From assembly GCA_041663645.1 (NCBI GenBank), contig JBAYMH010000003.1:42017-106016 (forward strand): a DNA stretch of 64,000 nt, given 5' to 3'. Position 1 is the first letter of the stretch. Each line of letters starts with the position of its first letter. A program made the translations under genes and the position numbers. The notes beneath the pieces are model-generated. The model was not told where the DNA came from. It was given only the letters and a program-made list of their open reading frames with translations, and searched no databases. Source of the stretch: Minisyncoccus sp023229485 (GTDB taxonomy: Bacteria; Patescibacteriota; Minisyncoccia; Minisyncoccales; Minisyncoccaceae). Shown here in pieces: positions 8,029-15,283 of this stretch.

Positions 8029-8769
8029 TTATATTTCAGTTGCCTTATATGTTTTAAAAATATCCAACCCAAGTATTTGAGCTCGACTAATCATACTAGA
8101 ATCAAATTTTATCTTAAATTTATTAGAAGAATAAAATTCAACACTCCTAACTCCCTTCAACTTTTCCAAGTCCCCGGTTACTAGAAAAGCATGACCAGAA
8201 CAAGGAAGATCAACAGAGATATCAAATGTTTCAATACTGTTCGAAACTATTTGTGTCTGAGTAGATAGTCCACCATCAGGTGTATTTTTTGGCAGGTCAT
8301 TATTTTGTTCACTAGAGGTCTTGGAAAAAACTTCAGTTGGAGTATCGCACTGTACTGCTGAATTTTGAGCAACTGAATTACCGATTGGTTTGATTCCTCC
8401 AATAATTGGCATTACATAATTAAAAAATAAAATATTTACTATTAAGGTAGTTGAAAAAAGAATAACCAAATAAGTTTTTTTTGCAATAATTCCTTTCCAT
8501 GACAAACTATTAATTCTTTTTAGATAAAATATTGCTGATATTAAGGCAAACAACAGGGACAAGCCTATCAGTATCGGCATAAAATACGGTAATAATAAAA
8601 ACTGTCTTAATATTTGCGTAGCAAAAGTAGCTCCAATAATAGAAAGCACAACAAAAAGAATACAAAAAGAATGAGGAATTATCGCATATAATAATCCGCT
8701 CGAAAAACCATTTACTTTCTCATTTTTAGTATTAGTGCTACAACAGTCTTTATTTTTTATATTCTCCAT
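8029..8769 (-). CDS. Membrane protein with degenerate heavy-metal-like domain
   Basis: 246 residues. An N-terminal CC pair at residues 9-10 precedes about four predicted membrane helices (residues 25-125), a low-complexity linker rich in S, T and Q, and a C-terminal segment of about 60 residues with the size and pattern of a heavy-metal-associated ferredoxin-like fold. In place of the usual CxxC loop it has LPCSGH, so one cysteine is retained and a histidine is nearby. It resembles MerT-like or CPR copper-transport accessory proteins in layout. A role in passing copper to or from CopA is inferred from its place between csoR (1 base away) and copA (4 bases away). Confidence 0.7.
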   Translation of the reverse strand: MENIKNKDCCSTNTKNEKVNGFSSGLLYAIIPHSFCILFVVLSIIGATFATQILRQFLLLPYFMPILIGLSLLFALISAIFYLKRINSLSWKGIIAKKTYLVILFSTTLIVNILFFNYVMPIIGGIKPIGNSVAQNSAVQCDTPTEVFSKTSSEQNNDLPKNTPDGGLSTQTQIVSNSIETFDISVDLPCSGHAFLVTGDLEKLKGVRSVEFYSSNKFKIKFDSSMISRAQILGLDIFKTYKATEI

Positions 8770-8770
8770 A

Positions 8771-9040
8771 TTACTTTGATAGTTTTGTTACTTTTAATAT
8801 TTCGGCAATCATTTCATCCTTTTTTTTCTCATTATTTGAAGACATGGCACTCTTAAAACACGAACCAAGATGATTCTCCATTATCATTTGGTTAGCGGAT
8901 TTTAATAGCCCTATTGCCGCCAAATTTTGTTGCATAATATCTATGCAATATTCTTCACCCTCAGTCATCTTAATTATTTTATCTAATAAGCTCCTAACTT
9001 TTTTAAAATTGGTTAATGATTTTTGATTTTTATTTTCCAT
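8771..9040 (-). CDS. csoR: Copper-sensing repressor, CsoR family
   Basis: An 89-residue all-helical repressor. The Cu(I) ligand set is visible with canonical spacing: C32, then H57 and C61 (C-x24-H-x3-C). In the family, copper binding releases DNA and derepresses export genes. It is the first gene of a three-gene operon with the membrane protein and copA, so it should regulate itself. The promoter directly upstream has a CsoR-like operator overlapping the start-site region. The length is typical for CsoR. Confidence 0.93.
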   Translation of the reverse strand: MENKNQKSLTNFKKVRSLLDKIIKMTEGEEYCIDIMQQNLAAIGLLKSANQMIMENHLGSCFKSAMSSNNEKKKDEMIAEILKVTKLSK

Positions 9041-9076
9041 ACTATTCTTGATTTAATATTATTTATTAGTGAATCC

Positions 9077-9101
9077 ATACCCCCACCATAGGTACAGGTA
9101 T
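9077..9101 (-). promoter_or_regulatory. Probable CsoR operator
   Basis: An imperfect palindrome bounded by ATACC and GGTAT with a run of five C on the + strand, resembling known CsoR operators (TACC-C-rich-GGTA type). It begins at the -10 box and covers the expected transcription start, so bound repressor would block initiation. Confidence 0.7.
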
Positions 9102-9128
9102 ATTATTCCCATTTCATTTTTCTGTCAA
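9100..9128 (-). promoter_or_regulatory. Sigma70-type promoter of the csoR operon
   Basis: On the minus strand TTGACA (9123-9128) is perfect, the spacer is 17 bp and the -10 box is TAATAT (9100-9105). The start codon of csoR lies about 60 bases downstream. Confidence 0.88.
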
Positions 9129-9135
9129 GTCATAA

Positions 9136-9159
9136 AATAAAAAGAGCCTAAAGCTCTTT
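9136..9159 (-). terminator. Terminator upstream of csoR
   Basis: Stem AAAGAGC (9141-9147) with GCTCTTT (9153-9159), followed on the minus strand by a T-rich run. It would stop transcripts coming from the carboxylase operon and the repeats before they enter csoR. Confidence 0.7.
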
Positions 9160-9168
9160 AAGTACATT

Positions 9169-9390
9169 TAAAAGATTGCAAAGCAATCTACCATTTTCCA
9201 CTTTGCGACCCTTGGCACATTAAAATTTCATTCTAAGTAATTCGGTTTAAATGTTTCCTTTTGACACCTTTTATTTTGACTAAAGGCAAGCAGTTAAATT
9301 CTTAGCAAAGAATTTATGTCGGAGAAAAGGAATATATCAAAAAAGAATTACGACACTGCTTTAAATTTTATTTGCTCCTTTCTGTAACGG
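9169..9390. repeat. Structured repeat, copy 1
   Basis: About 222 bases, highly similar to 9447-9662. It contains a perfect 7-bp hairpin (9173-9179 with 9183-9189), an 8-bp hairpin (9296-9303 with 9308-9315) and longer imperfect pairing between the sequence around 9236-9262 and that around 9320-9352. No reading frame is apparent. It could be a palindromic interspersed element or a structured RNA. Confidence 0.8.
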
Positions 9391-9416
9391 TAAAATAAAA
9401 AGTGGCAGTGCCACTT
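9391..9416 (-). terminator. Terminator between the two repeat copies
   Basis: Perfect 8-bp stem AAGTGGCA (9400-9407) with TGCCACTT (9409-9416). On the minus strand it is followed by TTTTTATTTTA. The single-base apparent loop means the real loop takes bases from the stem. A second small hairpin (9422-9429 with 9432-9439) lies next to it. Confidence 0.65.
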
Positions 9417-9446
9417 CAATGTTTTTGCTTTAGCAAAAATTACTCT

Positions 9447-9662
9447 TAAAAGACTGCGAAGCAATCTACCATTTTCCACTTTGCGACCCTTGGCACATTA
9501 GAATTTCATTCTAAGTAATTCGTTTTAAATGTTTCCTTTTGACACCTTTTATTTTGACTGAAAATAAAGTAAGGCAAATTTTCAGCAGAAAATTTGTGTA
9601 TGGCAAAAGGAAAACATTTAAAAAAGAATTACGACACTGCTTTAAATTTTATATGTTCCTTT
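9447..9662. repeat. Structured repeat, copy 2
   Basis: Direct repeat of 9169-9390. The internal 8-bp hairpin (9576-9583 with 9588-9595) keeps perfect pairing although two base pairs differ from copy 1; both arms changed together. The element ends at or just inside the 3' end of the carboxyltransferase gene. Confidence 0.8.
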
Positions 9663-11198
9663 TTACAACGGCATTGTACCGTGCTTTTTTGGTATAATCC
9701 CTTCCCTCTTATTCGCTAGCGACTCCAAGCACTGAATAATAATCTTTCTAGTATCTTTTGGATCTATTATCATATCAACCTGACCAAGCTTTGCCGCTTC
9801 AAATGGATCTAGAAATTTTTCTTTTATTTCTTCAATTTTTTCTTTCTCAATCTTTTCTGGGTTTTTACTTTCTGCTATTTCTTTTTTATAAATTATCTTT
9901 ACGGCCTGCTCAGCACCCATAACAGCTATTTGTGCCATTGGCCAAGCAATTACCTTATCGTAGCCAAGTCCACGCGATGCAAGGGCAATATAAGCCCCTC
10001 CAAAAGCTTTTCTCAGGATGACACTGATCTTAGGAACCGTTGCTTCGCCATAAGCATAAAGTATTTTTGCTCCATGTCGTATTATTCCTTGATACTCCTG
10101 ATTTGTTCCTGGAAGATATCCTGGAGTATCAACAAGATTAACAATTGGCAAATTAAAAGCATCGCAAAATCTTACGAACCTAGCAATTTTATCCGAGGCG
10201 TCAATATCTAAAACTCCTGCCATAAATTTTGTTTGATTAGCAACAATTCCAATTGAATTGCCATTTAATTTTCCAAATCCAATAATAGCATTAAGTGCAA
10301 AAGACTTTTGGACTTCAAAAAAAGAATTTTTATCAAACACTTCATTTATTATTAATTTCATATCGTATCCTTTTTCATACTCTTCGGGGATTAAATCCAA
10401 AATATTATCAAGGATACGCCCGTCACTATCTCCCTGATCAAAAAAATCATCAGTATTGTTCTGAGGCAAATATTTTAAAAATTCCCTTACACTGCCAAAA
10501 CACTCTTTCTCATTTTTTAACACGAAATGTGCACATCCACTTTTAGTAGAATGAATCGTCGCTCCACCCAGATTTTCAAAATTAACATCCTCGCCCGTAA
10601 CGCTTTTTATTATATCTGGACCAGTTATATACATTTGAGACAATCCTTCGACCATAAAAATAAAATCTGACAAGCCTGGAGCATAACAAGCACCGCCAGC
10701 CGATGGTCCAACCATTATACTTATTTGAGGAATAACTCCCGAAGCCTTAACCATCGCTCTAAATATAGAAGCATATCCATCTAAGCTCGCAACCCCTTCT
10801 TGTATCCTAGCTCCACCCGAATCAATAATTCCGACTATCGGACAGCCAGTTTTTTGTGCCAGCTCAATAACTTTAACAATCTTTTTACCGTGCATTTCAC
10901 CTAGAGTTCCACCACTTCTTGCAAAATCTTGACTATAAATATAAGTTTGTCGTCCATTAATTTTTGCAAATCCAGTAACCACGCAATCACCCGAATACCT
11001 TTTTTTGTCTAATCCAAGATTAGTAAAACGAGTCTCAATAAATGAATCCAATTCTACAAAACTACCTTCATCCACAAGTTCATTTATCCTTTCTCTTGCA
11101 TCAAGCTTTCCCTTATCATGCTGTTTTTGAATAAAAGCTTTATCAGCTTGTTCCAATATTTTTGATTCTAATTTTTTTAACTGCTTTTCAAATTTCAT
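9663..11198 (-). CDS. Acyl-CoA carboxylase, carboxyltransferase (beta) subunit
   Basis: 511 residues in the propionyl-/acetyl-CoA carboxylase beta family (PccB/AccD5/MmdA type). It moves the carboxyl group from carboxybiotin to an acyl-CoA, giving malonyl-CoA or methylmalonyl-CoA. Two crotonase-fold halves are present, with oxyanion-hole motifs SGGARIQEG and GPSAGGACY in the first half and RKAFGGAYIA in the second. The N-terminal HDKGKLDARERI is characteristic. The subunit that determines acyl specificity is this one, and sequence alone does not separate acetyl from propionyl use. It is the last gene of the ten-gene operon and lies 10 bases after the biotin ligase. Confidence 0.93.
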   Translation of the reverse strand: MKFEKQLKKLESKILEQADKAFIQKQHDKGKLDARERINELVDEGSFVELDSFIETRFTNLGLDKKRYSGDCVVTGFAKINGRQTYIYSQDFARSGGTLGEMHGKKIVKVIELAQKTGCPIVGIIDSGGARIQEGVASLDGYASIFRAMVKASGVIPQISIMVGPSAGGACYAPGLSDFIFMVEGLSQMYITGPDIIKSVTGEDVNFENLGGATIHSTKSGCAHFVLKNEKECFGSVREFLKYLPQNNTDDFFDQGDSDGRILDNILDLIPEEYEKGYDMKLIINEVFDKNSFFEVQKSFALNAIIGFGKLNGNSIGIVANQTKFMAGVLDIDASDKIARFVRFCDAFNLPIVNLVDTPGYLPGTNQEYQGIIRHGAKILYAYGEATVPKISVILRKAFGGAYIALASRGLGYDKVIAWPMAQIAVMGAEQAVKIIYKKEIAESKNPEKIEKEKIEEIKEKFLDPFEAAKLGQVDMIIDPKDTRKIIIQCLESLANKREGIIPKKHGTMPL

Positions 11199-11208
11199 AT
11201 TAGAAAAA

Positions 11209-11742
11209 TTAATTATTTATTTCTATAAAATACGATTTTAACTCGTTAACTATTTTTTCTAAAATACTCTTATTATCAACTTTCCTACCGGCCTCTATTA
11301 AAACAGATGTCGCTATTGGATTAAGATTTTCAGGAAAATCCATTATATTGGTATTAACTCCAACACCAATAATCGAAAAAATCTTATCTCCACTGATTAT
11401 ATTTTCTGTTAATATTCCGCAAAACTTTTTATTATTAACCAAGATGTCATTAGGAAGCTTTATCATTGCCTCCAAGTCGAAATTTTCTTTTATTATTTTT
11501 GCTACCACAAATGCAGCAAGCACAGTAATAATCTGCAAATCTTTTATGTTAGCCTGCGGAAGGATAATAGAAAAATACAGACCACCTCTCGGAGAAAACC
11601 AACCAACTCCAGACTTTCCATGACCTTGAGTTTGCTCCAAAGAAAAAACAACTGTCCAAGGATCACACTTTTCCATAACCAACTCCTTTGCTTTTAAGCT
11701 AGTAGATGGCAATGAATCATACTCTATTATTAAATCAGACAT
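11209..11742 (-). CDS. birA: Biotin-protein ligase, no DNA-binding domain
   Basis: 177 residues. It attaches biotin to the carrier protein encoded just upstream, via biotinyl-AMP. Motifs seen are STS near residue 14 at the biotin pocket, the GHGKSGVGW adenylate loop (family GRGRxGRxW), KLPNDILVNNKKFCGIL with the catalytic lysine, and GVGVNTN. It lacks both the N-terminal helix-turn-helix of bifunctional BirA and the usual C-terminal domain, so it should be an enzyme only, not a repressor. The tight arrangement with BCCP shows a dedicated partner. Confidence 0.92.
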   Translation of the reverse strand: MSDLIIEYDSLPSTSLKAKELVMEKCDPWTVVFSLEQTQGHGKSGVGWFSPRGGLYFSIILPQANIKDLQIITVLAAFVVAKIIKENFDLEAMIKLPNDILVNNKKFCGILTENIISGDKIFSIIGVGVNTNIMDFPENLNPIATSVLIEAGRKVDNKSILEKIVNELKSYFIEINN

Positions 11743-11753
11743 AAGTTAAATAT

Positions 11754-12143
11754 TTAAACAAAAATAATTAGAGTTTCATTTTCTCTTACTGTTTGATTTG
11801 GCAAAACAAGTATTTTCTTTATTTTTCCATTCCCCTCAGCAATAATTTCATTTTCCATTTTCATTGCAAGTAGAGTTAAAATTTTCTGCCCCTGTTTTAT
11901 AGAATCGCCCTCTTTTACAAAAATCTCAGAAACAATTCCAGCAATTGAAGCCTTTAATTCCTTTTGAAGTAAAATCTTTTGATCTTGCCCAAAATCACTA
12001 ATACTTTCACATTTCTCATCCGAACATTTTACCGAATCAAAATCAAAAGACTTTCCTTCAATATTAATCGAAATACCGCCCTTTCCTTTTTCTAATATCC
12101 TAATACTATAAATTCTTTCTTTTATTTTTATATTGAAATTCAT
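11754..12143 (-). CDS. Biotin carboxyl carrier protein
   Basis: 129 residues from the ATG at 12143. The C-terminal biotinyl domain (about residues 55-129) has the lysine to be biotinylated in LLAMKMENEI. The N-terminal region is a short beta-rich module typical of carrier subunits in propionyl-CoA-type carboxylases, without the long Ala/Pro linker of AccB. A TTG three codons upstream, overlapping the TGA stop of the biotin carboxylase gene, is an alternative start. It carries CO2 between the biotin carboxylase upstream and the carboxyltransferase downstream. Confidence 0.92.
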   Translation of the reverse strand: MNFNIKIKERIYSIRILEKGKGGISINIEGKSFDFDSVKCSDEKCESISDFGQDQKILLQKELKASIAGIVSEIFVKEGDSIKQGQKILTLLAMKMENEIIAEGNGKIKKILVLPNQTVRENETLIIFV

Positions 12144-12148
12144 ATGGA

Positions 12149-13681
12149 TCAACTACCGTAAAACCTAATTGGACTTTTCCATGCCGAATTAGTCTTCCTT
12201 GGTTTTTTACAATTTTCTTTTTTTATATTTTTATAAATAGTAAAAACTAGATTAGCCAAATCCTCTTTTTCAACGTCATCACAATGATTTTCTTCCGTCT
12301 TCAAAAATGGACTGCAAATTAGCTGATTCAAAATTCCAGTTTTTTCAATAAAATTAGTATGAAAATCTCCCTTCAAAAAATCTTCATTCCTCAAAACTAA
12401 ATTAAAAAATGGAATAGTTGTTGGAACCCCCTCGATAATAGTTTCATCAAGAGATCTTTTTAATTTATTAATTGCTTCATCACGAGTTTTACCCCAAGTA
12501 ATTACTTTTGCCAGTAATGAATCAAAATATGGATAAACCTGCTGTCCATCATGAAGAAAGCTATGTACAAAAACACCTTGTCCTTGAGCAGGAATATATT
12601 TTTTAACTATGCCTGGGGCTGGCTGAAAATTTTTAAAAGGATCTTCAGAATTAATACGAACTTCAATCGCCCATCCATTTATTGCAATATCTTTTTGTGA
12701 TAAATTTAATTTTTCTCCTTGGGCAATTCTTATTTGCTGCTCTACTATATCAATTCCAGTAACAGCTTCGGTTATCGGATGTTCTACTTGAATCCTTGGA
12801 TTAACCTCCATAAAATAAAAATTCTTTTCATCATCAACCAAAAACTCAACTGTTGCTGCCCCCTGATACTTTACTTCTTTGCATATGTTTACTGCCCAGC
12901 TTCCCATCTTTTCACGCAGATTTTCATTTATAAAAGGTGATGGAGATTCCTCAATTAATTTTTGGAACCTTCGCTGAATAGTGCAATCCCTTTCCCCGAG
13001 ATAAACTGCATTCTCACCATCCGATAAAACCTGAAATTCTATATGCCTAGCTAATGGCAAGTACTTTTCCAAAAAGAAATCAATGTCCGCAAATCCCATG
13101 GCCATTTGCTTTTGTATACTTAGTGTTGCAGCAAATAATTCTCCTGAAGTAACCTGTCCTTCAATTACTCTTATTCCCATTCCTCCTCCTCCTCGCTGAG
13201 CTTTCAATATAAACGGAGGCTTAATTTTCCTTGCAGCAGCAAAAAGCTCTTTTTTTGTCTTAATAGCAGAGTCACTAGCTGGTAATGTCGGTATGCCAAT
13301 TTTTTTTGCAATTTTTTTTGCTTCTACTTTATCTTCAAACCTTTTTAAAACATTATAGTCAGGACCAATAAATTTTATCTTGTATTTATTGCAATAAAAC
13401 GCAAACTTCCAGTTTTCAGCCAAAAATCCATATCCTGGATGTATCGCATCAACTTTATATTTACGAGCAATCTCTAATATTTTCCTTCCATCAAGATATC
13501 CCTGTGAGCCATCTGAATCCAAAAAGCAATATTCGTCCGCAAGTCTTGTTTCTAAAAAATTATCTTCTTGTCCTTTCTGAGGACACAAAGCAACGGTTTT
13601 AATCCCCATTTCCCTGCAAGTCCTGATGATTCGAAGTGCAATTTCTCCTCTATTTGCAATTAAAACTTTATTTATTTTCAT
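12149..13681 (-). CDS. accC: Biotin carboxylase
   Basis: 510 residues. It uses ATP and bicarbonate to carboxylate biotin on the carrier protein. The N-terminal domain begins with KVLIANRGEIALRIIRTC. The ATP-grasp part contains the glycine-rich loop AQRGGGGMGIR, HIEFQVL, ERDCTIQRRFQK and the catalytic region MEVNPRIQVEHPITE. About 50 residues after the usual AccC end are unlike anything I recognise and may link to the other subunits, as in the larger acyl-CoA carboxylase alpha chains. The start overlaps the end of plsC by 14 bases and the stop abuts BCCP, so translation is probably coupled. Confidence 0.95.
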   Translation of the reverse strand: MKINKVLIANRGEIALRIIRTCREMGIKTVALCPQKGQEDNFLETRLADEYCFLDSDGSQGYLDGRKILEIARKYKVDAIHPGYGFLAENWKFAFYCNKYKIKFIGPDYNVLKRFEDKVEAKKIAKKIGIPTLPASDSAIKTKKELFAAARKIKPPFILKAQRGGGGMGIRVIEGQVTSGELFAATLSIQKQMAMGFADIDFFLEKYLPLARHIEFQVLSDGENAVYLGERDCTIQRRFQKLIEESPSPFINENLREKMGSWAVNICKEVKYQGAATVEFLVDDEKNFYFMEVNPRIQVEHPITEAVTGIDIVEQQIRIAQGEKLNLSQKDIAINGWAIEVRINSEDPFKNFQPAPGIVKKYIPAQGQGVFVHSFLHDGQQVYPYFDSLLAKVITWGKTRDEAINKLKRSLDETIIEGVPTTIPFFNLVLRNEDFLKGDFHTNFIEKTGILNQLICSPFLKTEENHCDDVEKEDLANLVFTIYKNIKKENCKKPRKTNSAWKSPIRFYGS

Positions 13682-14330
13682 AAGCTAATTGTTTTATTGA
13701 TTCCATTAATTTGTCAGTAATCTGGATGCAAATTCTTTTATACTCATCAGAATCAATATCTAAACCTTTTACTTTCTCTAATTCTTCAGCAAAAAACATT
13801 GGTTTGCCGATATTCATTAAAACATTTCTTTTAATTCTCAATTTTCCTTTTGGAGGAAATAGTTCAAACGCCCCACTAATACTAGCCGGAACAATCGGAA
13901 CACCTGTTTGTAAAAATAACTTTGCTACTCCCCATTTACCTTTGTTTATTTTACCATCAATACTTCTCTTCCCTTCAGGGTATATAATAAGAGAATATCC
14001 CCTTTTCAAACAATCTATCGCTAAGTCAACTGCTTCTTTTTTTGAATCTTCACTAAATCGATTAAGCGGAATAACTCCTCCAAAAAAATAAAAAAAATCT
14101 CTTAAGAAACGCAGCAACCCCTTCCCTTTATCTACTTGACCGATAAAGGTAAATCTTTTAGGCACACAGACATAAGCCGAAACAATAATATCTAAATAAC
14201 TTTGATGATTAGAGGCTAGAATAAAATTACGCTTTGGAAAATTATTCTTTCCATATATCTTCTTAACCAATAAAATACTCACGATTGGAGCCAAAAAAAT
14301 CTTACAAAATATCGAAGTTATTTTATTCAT
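13668..14330 (-). CDS. plsC: 1-acyl-glycerol-3-phosphate acyltransferase, PlsC family
   Basis: 220 residues with one or two N-terminal hydrophobic segments. The catalytic motif NHQSYLD (H42, D47) and the substrate motif YPEGKRS identify a glycerolipid acyltransferase. It transfers a fatty acyl chain to lysophosphatidic acid at the membrane. Its place in the middle of the acyl-synthesis operon suggests that the product of these genes is destined for phospholipid, rather than for degradation or a secondary metabolite. It lies 5 bases after the FabK-like gene and overlaps accC. Confidence 0.92.
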   Translation of the reverse strand: MNKITSIFCKIFLAPIVSILLVKKIYGKNNFPKRNFILASNHQSYLDIIVSAYVCVPKRFTFIGQVDKGKGLLRFLRDFFYFFGGVIPLNRFSEDSKKEAVDLAIDCLKRGYSLIIYPEGKRSIDGKINKGKWGVAKLFLQTGVPIVPASISGAFELFPPKGKLRIKRNVLMNIGKPMFFAEELEKVKGLDIDSDEYKRICIQITDKLMESIKQLAYENK

Positions 14331-14335
14331 AATTA

Positions 14336-15277
14336 TTAATTTAATAATTTTTTCCCGCTATTCAATATTTTTTCGGCACCAAAAACTATTTCCTCTATCA
14401 CCTCTTTGCAAGTTTTTATCTCCACTATTCCACCCGCATCAATCCCTGAAAGAATTGGCATTAAGTCAATATTTTCCATACCTTTATTTCCAGCAAATCT
14501 CTCCGAATTTATTTCTTCCGGAAACGGATTTTTTTCTTCCATTTTCTTTATATTCTCCGTAAGTCTGTTTTTTATTGCACGTATAGGATGGCCAGTAAAT
14601 CTTCCTATCACAACAACGTCTTCGTCTGTTGCATTAACAATGGCATTTTTGTAATTATTATGAATCTGACATTCTTCTGTTGCCATAAACCTCGTACCAA
14701 TCTGCACCCCTTCAGCACCAACTATTAACGCAGCAGCAAATGTCCTATCGTCATATATACCACCAGCCGCGATCACAGGTATATCCTTTATAATATTAGA
14801 AGCTTGAGGCACCAAACAAAAAGTAGTATTTTCGCCAATGTGGCCTCCAGATTCTAACCCTTCAACCACCACAGCATCCATTTGACTCTGCTCCATTTTT
14901 TTTGCGAGTCTGACTGTTGGAACAACCGGGATAATTTTTATTTTTGCTTGTTTTAAATAAGGTGCAACGGCTAAAGGATTACCTCCTCCAGTAAACACAA
15001 CCCCGATTTTTTCTTTTATAATAATTTTTACCAAATCGGCCACATTAGGATTTTGCATTAAAAGATTAACTCCAAATGGCTTATCAGTTAATTTTTTAGT
15101 TTTTTGTATTTCATCTAAAAGCCACTCAGGAGAGGCAAATCCCGAACCAATAACACCCAAGCCCCCAGCATTTGAAACAGCCGCAACTAAAACCGACTCA
15201 GACACTCCTGCCATACCACCTTGGATAATTGGATATTTGATATTTAAAAGTTTTACCAATCTGTTATTTTCAAACAT
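14336..15277 (-). CDS. fabK: FabK-like enoyl reductase / nitronate monooxygenase family
   Basis: A 313-residue FMN-dependent TIM barrel of the FabK/NPD family. The start NIKYPIIQGGMAGVS, the FMN-phosphate region VEGLESGGHIGE and IPVIAAGGIYD, and GVQIGTRFM all match FabK, which reduces the double bond of enoyl thioesters with NAD(P)H. Nitronate monooxygenases share the fold, but the operon context (FabG, FabZ domain, carboxylase) favours enoyl reduction. A second FabK-like barrel is fused to FabZ in the adjacent gene, so the operon encodes two related flavoproteins. Confidence 0.87.
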   Translation of the reverse strand: MFENNRLVKLLNIKYPIIQGGMAGVSESVLVAAVSNAGGLGVIGSGFASPEWLLDEIQKTKKLTDKPFGVNLLMQNPNVADLVKIIIKEKIGVVFTGGGNPLAVAPYLKQAKIKIIPVVPTVRLAKKMEQSQMDAVVVEGLESGGHIGENTTFCLVPQASNIIKDIPVIAAGGIYDDRTFAAALIVGAEGVQIGTRFMATEECQIHNNYKNAIVNATDEDVVVIGRFTGHPIRAIKNRLTENIKKMEEKNPFPEEINSERFAGNKGMENIDLMPILSGIDAGGIVEIKTCKEVIEEIVFGAEKILNSGKKLLN

Positions 15278-15283
15278 AATTTT

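Noticed and set aside
8025..8072. Longer N-terminus for CopA
   Set aside because: It would overlap the upstream gene by 44 bases and add residues not seen before the heavy-metal domain in the family.
9169..9671. CRISPR-like array
   Set aside because: Only two long copies (about 220 bp) with internal pairing and no short regular repeats or spacers; no cas genes are near.
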